A DNA stretch of 16,076 nucleotides from NCBI GenBank assembly GCA_045577615.1, contig JAZNIT010000026.1, forward strand, positions 1 through 16,076. Direction: 5' to 3'. Shown piece by piece: positions 6,856 through 13,708 of the stretch; positions within the stretch are counted from its first letter, which is position 1; every line of letters begins with the position of its first letter. A model generated the notes under the pieces. That model was not told the DNA's origin. It was given only the letters and a program-made list of their open reading frames with translations, and ran no database searches. The DNA comes from RGIG2206 sp045577615 (GTDB lineage: Bacteria; Bacillota; Clostridia; Oscillospirales; Acutalibacteraceae). The translations under genes and the position numbers were made by a program.

Positions 6856-9780
6856 ATGAATGCAGAAATAATTTTTGTTGGCGGCAAGCCTTCAAATAAA
6901 AAAAGCATCAAGCAGCTTATGACCTCCCTCACCTCAGGTGGAGCCGAGGTTACATACGAGTCAGAGGTAGAGGCCTCTGCTATGGAGGTAAAAAAGGCCC
7001 TCAAAGCCGCTGCCGAGCGCAGTCAGATGATAGTGCTGATGGGCGGAATGGGCGTTGAAGGCGGCGACCTCACCGTAAAAAGCGTATGCGATGCCGTGGG
7101 TGTAGATACCATATGCGACCAAAAGGTGCTTGCCTCTATTGCCGATAGCTATGCCGCTGATGGTCAGGAACTTCCTGACGGAGCCTTCCGCGCCGCATTG
7201 GTACCCAAGGACGCCCGCGTTTTCGAGGGTGCCAAGGGTAATGTGGGCTGTGCTATCACCAAGGGCGAGCAGTGCATCGTAATGCTCCCCAACGATGAAG
7301 ACAGCGTTGCTGCAGTGCTCAAAAACGGATTTGACAGCTTTGTCAGCTCAATGGGCGGCACCGCAAGCTACAGTCGCACCTTCTACGGTGTTGACGTATC
7401 AGCACAGGCCGAGCAAGAGCTGTTTGACGATATTGCAGGTCAGGCGGGAGCAACCCTGCTTATTGACCGCCACGACGGTGAGATGACCGTTGTGCTTTGC
7501 ACAACCGGTGCCACCGAGAAGGAAGCAAAAGATAAAAATATGTCCCTCGCCATCAAGGTGCGCAGCATTTTGGGCGACTCAATCTATACCGAAGATGAAA
7601 AGGCTATCGAAACTATAACCGTCGGTCTGCTCCGTGACGGCGGCAAAACCGTTGCCACTGCCGAATCCTGCACCGCAGGTCTGCTTTCAAAGCGCCTTAC
7701 CGACGTGAGCGGCTCCTCTGACGTGTTCAGCATGGGTATTGCCGCCTATTCTGCCGAGATTAAAGTCAGAGTGCTTGGTGTGCCTATGAGCGTTATCGAG
7801 AGCAAGGGCACCGTCAGCCGCGAGGTTTCAGAGGCAATGGCATCCAACGTGCGCCGTCTGAGCGGTTGCACCTACGGTGTCGGTATCACCGGTGTGGCAG
7901 GCGACTCGGTTGAAGAAAAGCCCAGCGGCCTTGTGTATATTTCGCTCACCGACGGCAACACTATGTGGACAAAGAAACTCAACGTTGATGTAAACGGCGA
8001 CGATGCCCGTGCTACCGTGCGCAACACTGCCGCCACCATTGCTCTTGATATGCTTCGTCGCGACCTGCTTGGAGTTGCCGAGCAGGGCAAACCTGTTGAA
8101 GCCAGAGGCAAGGCCACAAGTTCAGGCCTCACCTTTGCTGAGTCGGGTGTAAAAACCGCAACTGAAGAGGGTGTATCCGACGACGGTATCATCCTTCCGG
8201 CTGACGAGGTCTACTTCTCTTATAAAGAGGTTGACGAGGCAGTTGCCGCTCAAACTCAGACAACTCAGGAGGATGAGAACAATCAGCTTTATTTCGATGT
8301 TGCAGCAGAAGAGCCCAAGGCTGAGGAAAACTTTGTTATCGCCGACCTCCCTCAAGAGTCAGCTTTAGATTTTAATTTTGCAAGTGAGCCCGTAGTTGAG
8401 AGTCCTGCTCCTGTCGAGTCCTTCAGCGAGGTTGCAACCAACTTTATGGACGAGGATTTCGTGCTTAAAGAGGACGCAGTTATTGAAGAGGAGCCTACCA
8501 AAGCCCCCGAAAAGAAAAAGGCTACCTTTATAGATTGGCTTAAAAACTTCATTCCCTGGAAGGGTGACAGCTTTTCAAAGGTACTCAACAAGAGCTTGTT
8601 TATAGTTATCATCATTTCACTGGTGATTTCAAGCTGCTATGTGGGCGACTTTATGATCAAGTACTTCCAAAACAAGAGCGTTGTTGAGGAAGCCCGCAAA
8701 AAGTATGACCGCAACAATGACAACTTTAATGAAGAAACGGGTGTTTATGACCGTTTCGAGCTTTTGATTGAGCAAAACAGCGACTGTATCGGTTGGATAA
8801 CCGTGCCCAATACCAATGTAGACAACCCCGTTTATCAGACCAACAATAACGATTTTTACCTTTTAAACAACAGCATTAAGGAAAAGAGCGTTTACGGCGC
8901 CATCTTTGCCGACTATCGCGACATTATTTCCCCCAAGGGCAACAGCAAAAACGTAACCCTTTACGGCCACCATATGAAGGATGGCTCAATGTTTGCCCAG
9001 CTTCACCGTTATAAGAGCGTAAACTTTTATAAAGAAAACCCCGTAATAACCTTTGACACCATCTACGGCACAGGCGGCAATTACAAGGTTATTGCTTGTA
9101 TGATTACCAACTCCGACAGTATGGATGACAACGGCTATTTCTTTGATTTTGCCGCTCCCTCATTCCGCAGTGATGCCGACTTTATGAATTGGATTGAGCA
9201 AATCCGTCGCCGTTCACTTTACGACACCGACGTTGATGTTGTTGCATCCGATCATATACTTACCTTGTCAACCTGCACCTACGAGGTTAAGGACAAGGAG
9301 CTTTTGTGTGTTGTTGTGGCCCGTAAGGTTCGCGACGGCGAAAGCATTTCTGTTAATACAGGCGAAGCAACCACCAACAACAAGGTTATCTATCCTCAGG
9401 CATGGTATGACCACTTTGGTGGAGTTAAGCCCACCTATGCAGACGGCGTTTACACCTGGGTATCAGGCGACTATGACCGTCAGGATGTTAACGCTCCCGA
9501 ATCAATCGCGCCCGAAAGTGTAGTGAGTGATCCCACCTCAAGCGGAACCTCGAGCACAAACTCGGCCCCCACCTCAAGCGGCACACCCTCTGCGCCTGGT
9601 TCAACCGAGCCTTCATCAACCGCTCCCGAAAGTGTAGTGAGTGATCCCACCTCAAGCGGCACACCCTCTGCGCCTGATTCAACTGAGCCTTCATCAACCG
9701 CTCCCGATGTGCCCAGCTTGTCTACTCCCTCAACCAATCCCAACATTCCCGTACCGCCTACACAGAGCGAAACTCAATAA
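6856..9780 (+). CDS. CinA-class B sortase fusion membrane protein
   Basis: A 974-residue fusion. Residues 1-165 match the CinA MoCF-like domain but are degenerate: the usual GTELL is GGKPS and GGLGPTxDDxT is GGMGVEGGDLT. Residues 170-250 resemble the KH-like middle domain of CinA. Residues 250-405 are the nicotinamide-nucleotide amidase domain with AESCTAG (Ser271) and AYSAEIK (Tyr298, Lys303), so this part may be active on NMN. Residues 410-555 form an acidic linker, followed by a basic patch and a membrane span at 580-600. Residues 625-830 are a class B sortase with YGHH (His705), LSTC (Cys807) and VVARK (Arg823). The basic N-side predicts CinA inside and sortase outside. Residues 880-974 are a Ser/Thr/Pro-rich tail with 26-residue repeats. 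The ATG at 6856 follows AGAAAGGA; an earlier in-frame TTG at 6808 overlaps thiI and is disfavoured. The gap to thiI is 44 bases, consistent with cotranscription. Each domain call is firm; the joint function is unknown. Confidence 0.85.
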   Translation: MNAEIIFVGGKPSNKKSIKQLMTSLTSGGAEVTYESEVEASAMEVKKALKAAAERSQMIVLMGGMGVEGGDLTVKSVCDAVGVDTICDQKVLASIADSYAADGQELPDGAFRAALVPKDARVFEGAKGNVGCAITKGEQCIVMLPNDEDSVAAVLKNGFDSFVSSMGGTASYSRTFYGVDVSAQAEQELFDDIAGQAGATLLIDRHDGEMTVVLCTTGATEKEAKDKNMSLAIKVRSILGDSIYTEDEKAIETITVGLLRDGGKTVATAESCTAGLLSKRLTDVSGSSDVFSMGIAAYSAEIKVRVLGVPMSVIESKGTVSREVSEAMASNVRRLSGCTYGVGITGVAGDSVEEKPSGLVYISLTDGNTMWTKKLNVDVNGDDARATVRNTAATIALDMLRRDLLGVAEQGKPVEARGKATSSGLTFAESGVKTATEEGVSDDGIILPADEVYFSYKEVDEAVAAQTQTTQEDENNQLYFDVAAEEPKAEENFVIADLPQESALDFNFASEPVVESPAPVESFSEVATNFMDEDFVLKEDAVIEEEPTKAPEKKKATFIDWLKNFIPWKGDSFSKVLNKSLFIVIIISLVISSCYVGDFMIKYFQNKSVVEEARKKYDRNNDNFNEETGVYDRFELLIEQNSDCIGWITVPNTNVDNPVYQTNNNDFYLLNNSIKEKSVYGAIFADYRDIISPKGNSKNVTLYGHHMKDGSMFAQLHRYKSVNFYKENPVITFDTIYGTGGNYKVIACMITNSDSMDDNGYFFDFAAPSFRSDADFMNWIEQIRRRSLYDTDVDVVASDHILTLSTCTYEVKDKELLCVVVARKVRDGESISVNTGEATTNNKVIYPQAWYDHFGGVKPTYADGVYTWVSGDYDRQDVNAPESIAPESVVSDPTSSGTSSTNSAPTSSGTPSAPGSTEPSSTAPESVVSDPTSSGTPSAPDSTEPSSTAPDVPSLSTPSTNPNIPVPPTQSETQ
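9511..9709 (+). repeat. 78-bp in-frame tandem repeat in the sortase tail
   Basis: A 78-bp unit encoding 26 residues (TSSGTPSAPGSTEPSS followed by TAPESVVSDP) is repeated with only a few base differences: acctcaagcg recurs at 9571 and 9649. A 35-base sub-block beginning cccgaaagtg at 9511 recurs at 9625. The near-identity at DNA level suggests recent duplication, so copy number may vary among strains. The product is a flexible Ser/Thr/Pro/Ala stalk, probably extracellular. Confidence 0.8.
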
Positions 9781-9838
9781 ACGCTTGTGCCGGTGCGACC
9801 GAACTAACAGCCTATGATTTAAATGGAGGCGAAAAGCT

Positions 9839-11374
9839 GTGTCAGTTGAAATAGTATATTACAACACCCCGTCAAACCCTGATTTAGAGGGTGCGCTGGG
9901 ATCCTTGGGCAAGGTCAATGCCACCGTCGGTCAAGACCGACGCGGCTTTTTGATGGCTTTGTCTGCTGCCGTCAGCGTCAGCCCCACCATCGTTGCGGTG
10001 GGCGGCATAAACGCATTGACCAATGTGCTGTCAAAGGGCTTGGGCCTGCCTCTCACACCCGTTGATTGGACCGCCCTCGGTATCGCAGGTGAGGAAGAGG
10101 TATTGCTCCCCAAGGGCGCTCTGCCTCTGCTTATCGGCGGCACCGTTTGCGGTATGATTATTGAAAATGCAGCCCAGTGCATCATCGTTACAGATGACGA
10201 GGGCGAGGTGCTTGACCACCTCACCGAAACCTACATTCTGCCCTATTTGCAGGCGGTTATCAGCAACCGTCAGGAGCAGCCTGCAGAACAGTCTCAGGCA
10301 GAGGCGGTCGAGGAGCCCACTCCCGAAGCAGTCGAAGAAAATGCCGAAGAGCCTGCAGAAGAAATTACAGAAGAAATAGCCGAAGAGGTTATCGACGAGC
10401 CTGCCGAGCAAGAGGAAGAGCCTTCTCTCCCCCCCGATGAGGAGGATGACGAGGCAGAACCCGACGAGGATATTTTTGCCGATCTTGATGAGGACGATTT
10501 TCTTACCCTCAACGATAAAAAGAAAAAGGGCGGATGGTTAGTTGCCATTCTTGTAATTTTTGCCCTTTTGACAGCAGGCATAGTGGGCGGCTACTTTGCA
10601 TATACAAAGTGGTGGGTGCCCAATCAGTATGATGTGTCAATGGCAACTGCCAAGGCAGCATACTACCACTCCACCGCCGACGATGTTGCCGCAGCCAATA
10701 TGCCCGACAATTACTCGGTTAAATTTGCCGCTCTTTACAAGCAAAATGCCGATGTAATCTGCTGGCTTAAGGTGGGCGGTATGGGTATTAACACTCCCGT
10801 AGTTACCGCTTCACGCCATTCAAAGGGCTATTATGAAAATCACCTTTTCGACGGCAAAAGCAACAACTACGGCACTCCTTATATTGAGTATGCCTACGAT
10901 ACCGGCGCCAATATCAACCCCAATCTTGTTATTTACGGCAACAATACTGGGGATAAAAGAGCCTTCAGCCGTCTTGAAGAGCTTCTCGGCTATAAATCTG
11001 TAGACCTTGACTCCGCCACCAAAATCACCACCGACTCGGTGCTTTTCGGTGAGGAAAATTGGAATGTTATCAGCGTTATGCTGGTTAATGCCAACGGCAG
11101 CGAGTTCAACTTTGCCGACAATTTCAAAAGTCTTGATGCCGACCAACGCACCGCCATTGTTAAGGATGCCATCAAACGCTCGGTTGTAAAAACCGACGTA
11201 ACCGTCGACACCTACGGCGAGGTAGATTTGACCGATGCCTTCCTTACCCTTGTAACTCCTTATAGCAAGGACGAAAGCAAGGTTGTTGTGGTTTTTGCAC
11301 AGCGCACGAATGACGAGCAGCCCACCGAAGAGGAATCTGTCGATGAGCAGCCCACAGAGGAGCCTGCTCAATAA
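9839..11374 (+). CDS. MoCF-like domain protein with catalytically dead sortase domain
   Basis: A 511-residue single-span membrane protein laid out like its upstream neighbour. Residues 1-140 align by eye with the CinA MoCF-like domain: AVGGINALT stands where GGLGPT is expected, and the end of the domain reads YILPYL as in CinA. It has no amidase domain. Residues 144-226 are a strongly acidic Glu/Pro-rich linker, followed by KKKK and a membrane span at 232-256. Residues about 290-490 match the adjacent sortase B domain, but YGHH is YGNN (Asn368 for His) and LSTC is LVTP (Pro474 for Cys); an Arg remains near 489. It should not transpeptidate, so I call it a pseudosortase. A short acidic repeat (DEQPTEE) ends the protein. 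The GTG at 9839 follows GGAGG by 9 bases, and the gap to the upstream gene is 58 bases. Possible roles are a regulator or scaffold of the active sortase, or binding of sorting signals (both inferred). Confidence 0.75.
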   Translation: MSVEIVYYNTPSNPDLEGALGSLGKVNATVGQDRRGFLMALSAAVSVSPTIVAVGGINALTNVLSKGLGLPLTPVDWTALGIAGEEEVLLPKGALPLLIGGTVCGMIIENAAQCIIVTDDEGEVLDHLTETYILPYLQAVISNRQEQPAEQSQAEAVEEPTPEAVEENAEEPAEEITEEIAEEVIDEPAEQEEEPSLPPDEEDDEAEPDEDIFADLDEDDFLTLNDKKKKGGWLVAILVIFALLTAGIVGGYFAYTKWWVPNQYDVSMATAKAAYYHSTADDVAAANMPDNYSVKFAALYKQNADVICWLKVGGMGINTPVVTASRHSKGYYENHLFDGKSNNYGTPYIEYAYDTGANINPNLVIYGNNTGDKRAFSRLEELLGYKSVDLDSATKITTDSVLFGEENWNVISVMLVNANGSEFNFADNFKSLDADQRTAIVKDAIKRSVVKTDVTVDTYGEVDLTDAFLTLVTPYSKDESKVVVVFAQRTNDEQPTEEESVDEQPTEEPAQ

Positions 11375-11409
11375 CAAACCGAATTTTTACGAAAGGATGT
11401 GACGCAAGG

Positions 11410-11910
11410 GTGACTGACGCATTGGCCGAATTTTTCGCCAAGGTTTTCTCTGACGAGGGCGTAGTTTTTCTGCTTTCCATACTGCCCATCTCTGAGATTC
11501 GCGGCGGTATGCTATATGCAGGCCTTACCGATATGAATATGGTTGGTGCCTTTGTCATCTCCTTTATCGGCAATATGCTGCCCATCCCAATAATTTTGCT
11601 TTTTATCCGCAAGGTGCTTTCTTGGATGCGTACCAAAAAAGGATTGGGCAAGGTTGTTGACTGGGTTATGTGCAAGGCTGACAAGGGCAGCAAAAAGCTC
11701 GGCCAATACACCTATCTAGGCCTATATCTGTTTGTGGCCATCCCCTTGCCGGGTACAGGCGCGTGGACAGGTGCCCTGGTGGCCGACTTTTTGGATTTGC
11801 CCGTTCGCAAAACCCTGCCTGTTATAACGGCAGGCGTGCTTACAGCAGGTGTGATTATCACCACCCTTGCATATACCGCGCCCGATATTTTCAGATTGAT
11901 AGTGGGGTAA
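11410..11910 (+). CDS. Small multi-drug export family membrane protein (PF06695-like)
   Basis: A 166-residue integral membrane protein. It carries PISEIRGG at 26-33 and IPLPGTGAWTGALVA at 111-125, the paired signature I associate with the COG2426/PF06695 family, annotated as putative small multi-drug export proteins on thin evidence. Hydrophobic segments lie at about 16-36, 46-67, 103-125 and 136-157, with a basic cytoplasmic loop at 68-98. The start is GTG at 11410 with AAAGGA 12 bases upstream; no better in-frame ATG exists nearby. It sits 35 bases after the pseudosortase gene and 4 bases before the next small gene, so it is probably cotranscribed. Actual substrate unknown. Confidence 0.75.
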   Translation: MTDALAEFFAKVFSDEGVVFLLSILPISEIRGGMLYAGLTDMNMVGAFVISFIGNMLPIPIILLFIRKVLSWMRTKKGLGKVVDWVMCKADKGSKKLGQYTYLGLYLFVAIPLPGTGAWTGALVADFLDLPVRKTLPVITAGVLTAGVIITTLAYTAPDIFRLIVG

Positions 11911-11914
11911 AGAC

Positions 11915-12139
11915 GTGAAAAAGAAAATGCTGTATTTTATCCTCGGTGGAATTTTATTGCTGCTGCAAACAGCCTCTCTTGTGTTTGACCTTGTTCAGAC
12001 GGGCGGCTTGAAATTCGACACCGCAGGAGGAATGGATGGCTTTATGTACAACGTAAGCTATTTGTCTGCAGGTCTTGCAGGCTTGCTGATTATCATTCTC
12101 GGAATAACTGCAAAAGAAAAAGACTCAGTCGACGACTGA
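11915..12139 (+). CDS. Small two-span membrane protein, unknown function
   Basis: A 74-residue protein with a basic start (KKK), two predicted membrane spans (about 5-26 and 46-67) and a charged C-terminus (KEKDSVDD). It begins with GTG at 11915, only 4 bases after the previous stop, and a GGGG-rich stretch in the end of that gene is the likely binding site. An ATG four codons downstream is an alternative start. The final codons form the left arm and loop of the terminator, so the gene is the last of the unit. I do not recognise the family. It may assist the preceding membrane protein (inferred from position only). Confidence 0.65.
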   Translation: MKKKMLYFILGGILLLLQTASLVFDLVQTGGLKFDTAGGMDGFMYNVSYLSAGLAGLLIIILGITAKEKDSVDD

Positions 12140-12148
12140 GTCTTTTTT
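12116..12148. terminator. Bidirectional intrinsic terminator overlapping a stop codon
   Basis: A perfect 9-bp stem, gactcagtc (12122-12130) and gactgagtc (12134-12142), has a gac loop. It is flanked by an A-run on the left and six T residues on the right, so it works as an intrinsic terminator in both directions. It closes the plus-strand unit and the convergent minus-strand unit ending at 12157. The TGA stop of the 74-residue gene lies inside the right arm at 12137-12139. Confidence 0.9.
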
Positions 12149-12156
12149 GTATCTGC

Positions 12157-12774
12157 TTATTGAATTTTAACCTTAAGTCCCATATCTTTGTCAACTCTGC
12201 AGTTGCGTTGACCGAGATAAAAGAAGGGAACGAGAGCCACAAGCATATAGCCAAAAACCATAAGGGCGGCAATCATAACGCCCTCGGGAGTGGTGGCGTC
12301 GATGGTGTGAAAGTAGTTTTCGCTGATAATTTCGGCGACCTTGTCGGGAAATCCGTAGCAGAAGGAATATACGTACATAATCAAAAAGTTAATTCTGAAA
12401 AACACCATAATGGGTATAACGAGCATCAATCCCATAACGGCGGCCAAACGGCCGATGCAGGCCTTAAAGCTAAAGCAGCCGTCGTGCTCGTCAATGTATC
12501 CGCAGTTTTCCACGTGGCGCAAGCCCACCAAAAGTGGGTATGCAATCACGCAGATAATCAACGAAGCAATCTCGGCAATCTCTTCCTTATAAAAAGAGTA
12601 GTCCAGAATAACGCTTATGATAAATCGAACGATGTGAAAAATAACGGTGGTGATACCGCCATAAAAAAGCATTGCTCCATAGGTGCGAAACACACCCTTC
12701 CAAAATCTCTTAGACTGTTCTTTTCTTATATCGTCCTCGTCAATGCGAACGCGCTCTTCATCAACGATAGCCAT
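12157..12774 (-). CDS. Multi-span membrane protein, unknown function
   Basis: A 205-residue protein. The start is ATG at 12774 (MAIVDEERVRI), with AAGGAG about 10 bases upstream; a longer frame from 12885 would run deep into the exonuclease gene and has no matching binding site. After a charged, mostly acidic N-terminus come hydrophobic segments at about 32-57, 66-86, 108-136 and 165-187. Between the second and third lies a Cys-containing loop (HVENCGYIDEHDGC). I recognise no family or catalytic motif. It starts 28 bases after the exonuclease stop, so it is probably cotranscribed with exonuclease and typA. Confidence 0.7.
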   Translation of the reverse strand: MAIVDEERVRIDEDDIRKEQSKRFWKGVFRTYGAMLFYGGITTVIFHIVRFIISVILDYSFYKEEIAEIASLIICVIAYPLLVGLRHVENCGYIDEHDGCFSFKACIGRLAAVMGLMLVIPIMVFFRINFLIMYVYSFCYGFPDKVAEIISENYFHTIDATTPEGVMIAALMVFGYMLVALVPFFYLGQRNCRVDKDMGLKVKIQ

Positions 12775-12802
12775 AAAACCCAACTCCTTATATATAATGT
12801 AG

Positions 12803-13678
12803 TTACTCTTCGACAGCGGCCTCAGGCTTTTTCTCCTCAGCAGGCTTGGGAGGGATAAGGGAGCGTGATATAACCACGCCGTCAAAGGTCTTTTTAAATC
12901 TCAACCTGCCAGACAACTGATTGCCGCAATGCTTACATTCAAAATCTGCCACAAAGTAGCGGTTTTTATACTTCCACTTGGTTTTGCGGCGCATAAAATC
13001 GTCACAGTCGGGGCATCGGCATCGCAGCTGTTCCTTATCAATGGCAGGATTGTTGATGTCACTTATAATGTAAGGCTTAAAGAAAAGGCGGGCATAATAT
13101 TCATCGGTGCTCGCATCGGTAAGGTAGCCCTTAAGCCCATTTTCGTTCCAAACGCGGCGCAAAACCTCGGCACTGCACAGACTGTCGCCAAGGGCTCTGT
13201 GGGCGGCAAACTCCTCAAAATCCACCTTAAGCATCTCTGCAGCGGCGGTGAGAGAGATTTGATTGCCGGTAATTTCAAGACGGTTTTGAACGTACTTTTG
13301 AATGTCGGCATACCCTTGCAAAAAGGGAATGCGCTCCTTGCCCATCAAGGTTTTAAGGTTATCCACAAGTACGTAGATGTCGGTGTTGCTCCAGGTGAGG
13401 GTGACGGTGTCATCTCCCGACCAGGCGGTGTAATCCTTAATAGCCTTTTCAATGGTAACGCCGCTTCGCATCTCCTCATTTGTGATGTGGGTAAGCCCCT
13501 TCACACGGGAGCGAAGCCTTTTGGTCAGCTTTGAGCGAACAAAGCATTGAAAGCGGCTGACCTCTTTTAAATTTTCATCAAGCTTAACGGCGCCGAATTC
13601 GATAATCTCGTTCAAAAAGCGCTTTTGCCAAGGGCAATAGGCACTGTTCCACTCAAGGTCGAGAATTATATAATGCAT
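12803..13678 (-). CDS. DEDDh 3'-5' exonuclease with C-terminal zinc-ribbon-like tail
   Basis: A 291-residue protein starting at MHYIILDLEWN, with a near-perfect GGAGGTGA about 6 bases before the ATG at 13678; an in-frame start five codons upstream would overlap this site. Exo motif I is D7-L-E9, motif II is around D100 (SNTDIYVL), and motif III is H160-R-A-L-G-D165, giving the DEDDh set of the DnaQ/KapD/ERI-1-like superfamily. Residues about 1-180 are the nuclease domain. Residues 220-251 hold CRCPDC and CKHC, four or five cysteines that could bind zinc, with a basic stretch between (RRKTKWKYKNR) suitable for nucleic acid contact. A Lys/Pro/Glu-rich tail follows. The substrate (RNA or DNA) cannot be told from sequence. 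It lies 30 bases after typA. Confidence 0.85.
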   Translation of the reverse strand: MHYIILDLEWNSAYCPWQKRFLNEIIEFGAVKLDENLKEVSRFQCFVRSKLTKRLRSRVKGLTHITNEEMRSGVTIEKAIKDYTAWSGDDTVTLTWSNTDIYVLVDNLKTLMGKERIPFLQGYADIQKYVQNRLEITGNQISLTAAAEMLKVDFEEFAAHRALGDSLCSAEVLRRVWNENGLKGYLTDASTDEYYARLFFKPYIISDINNPAIDKEQLRCRCPDCDDFMRRKTKWKYKNRYFVADFECKHCGNQLSGRLRFKKTFDGVVISRSLIPPKPAEEKKPEAAVEE

Positions 13679-13708
13679 TTGTTCACCTCCCAAAGACGAA
13701 GAATTTTA

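Noticed and set aside
10820..11377. A 185-codon minus-strand open frame.
   Set aside because: It is an antisense shadow of the pseudosortase gene, with low-complexity composition and no start signals.
459..12139. Search for a sortase substrate with an LPXTG- or NPQTN-like C-terminal signal.
   Set aside because: No encoded protein here ends in a sorting motif followed by a membrane span and basic tail; the substrate must lie elsewhere.
12160..12858. A 232-codon plus-strand open frame.
   Set aside because: It is antisense to the membrane protein gene, lies beyond the terminator, and lacks a ribosome binding site and recognisable motifs.
12929..13534. A 201-codon plus-strand open frame.
   Set aside because: It mirrors the exonuclease gene, whose catalytic motifs and binding site identify the real frame.
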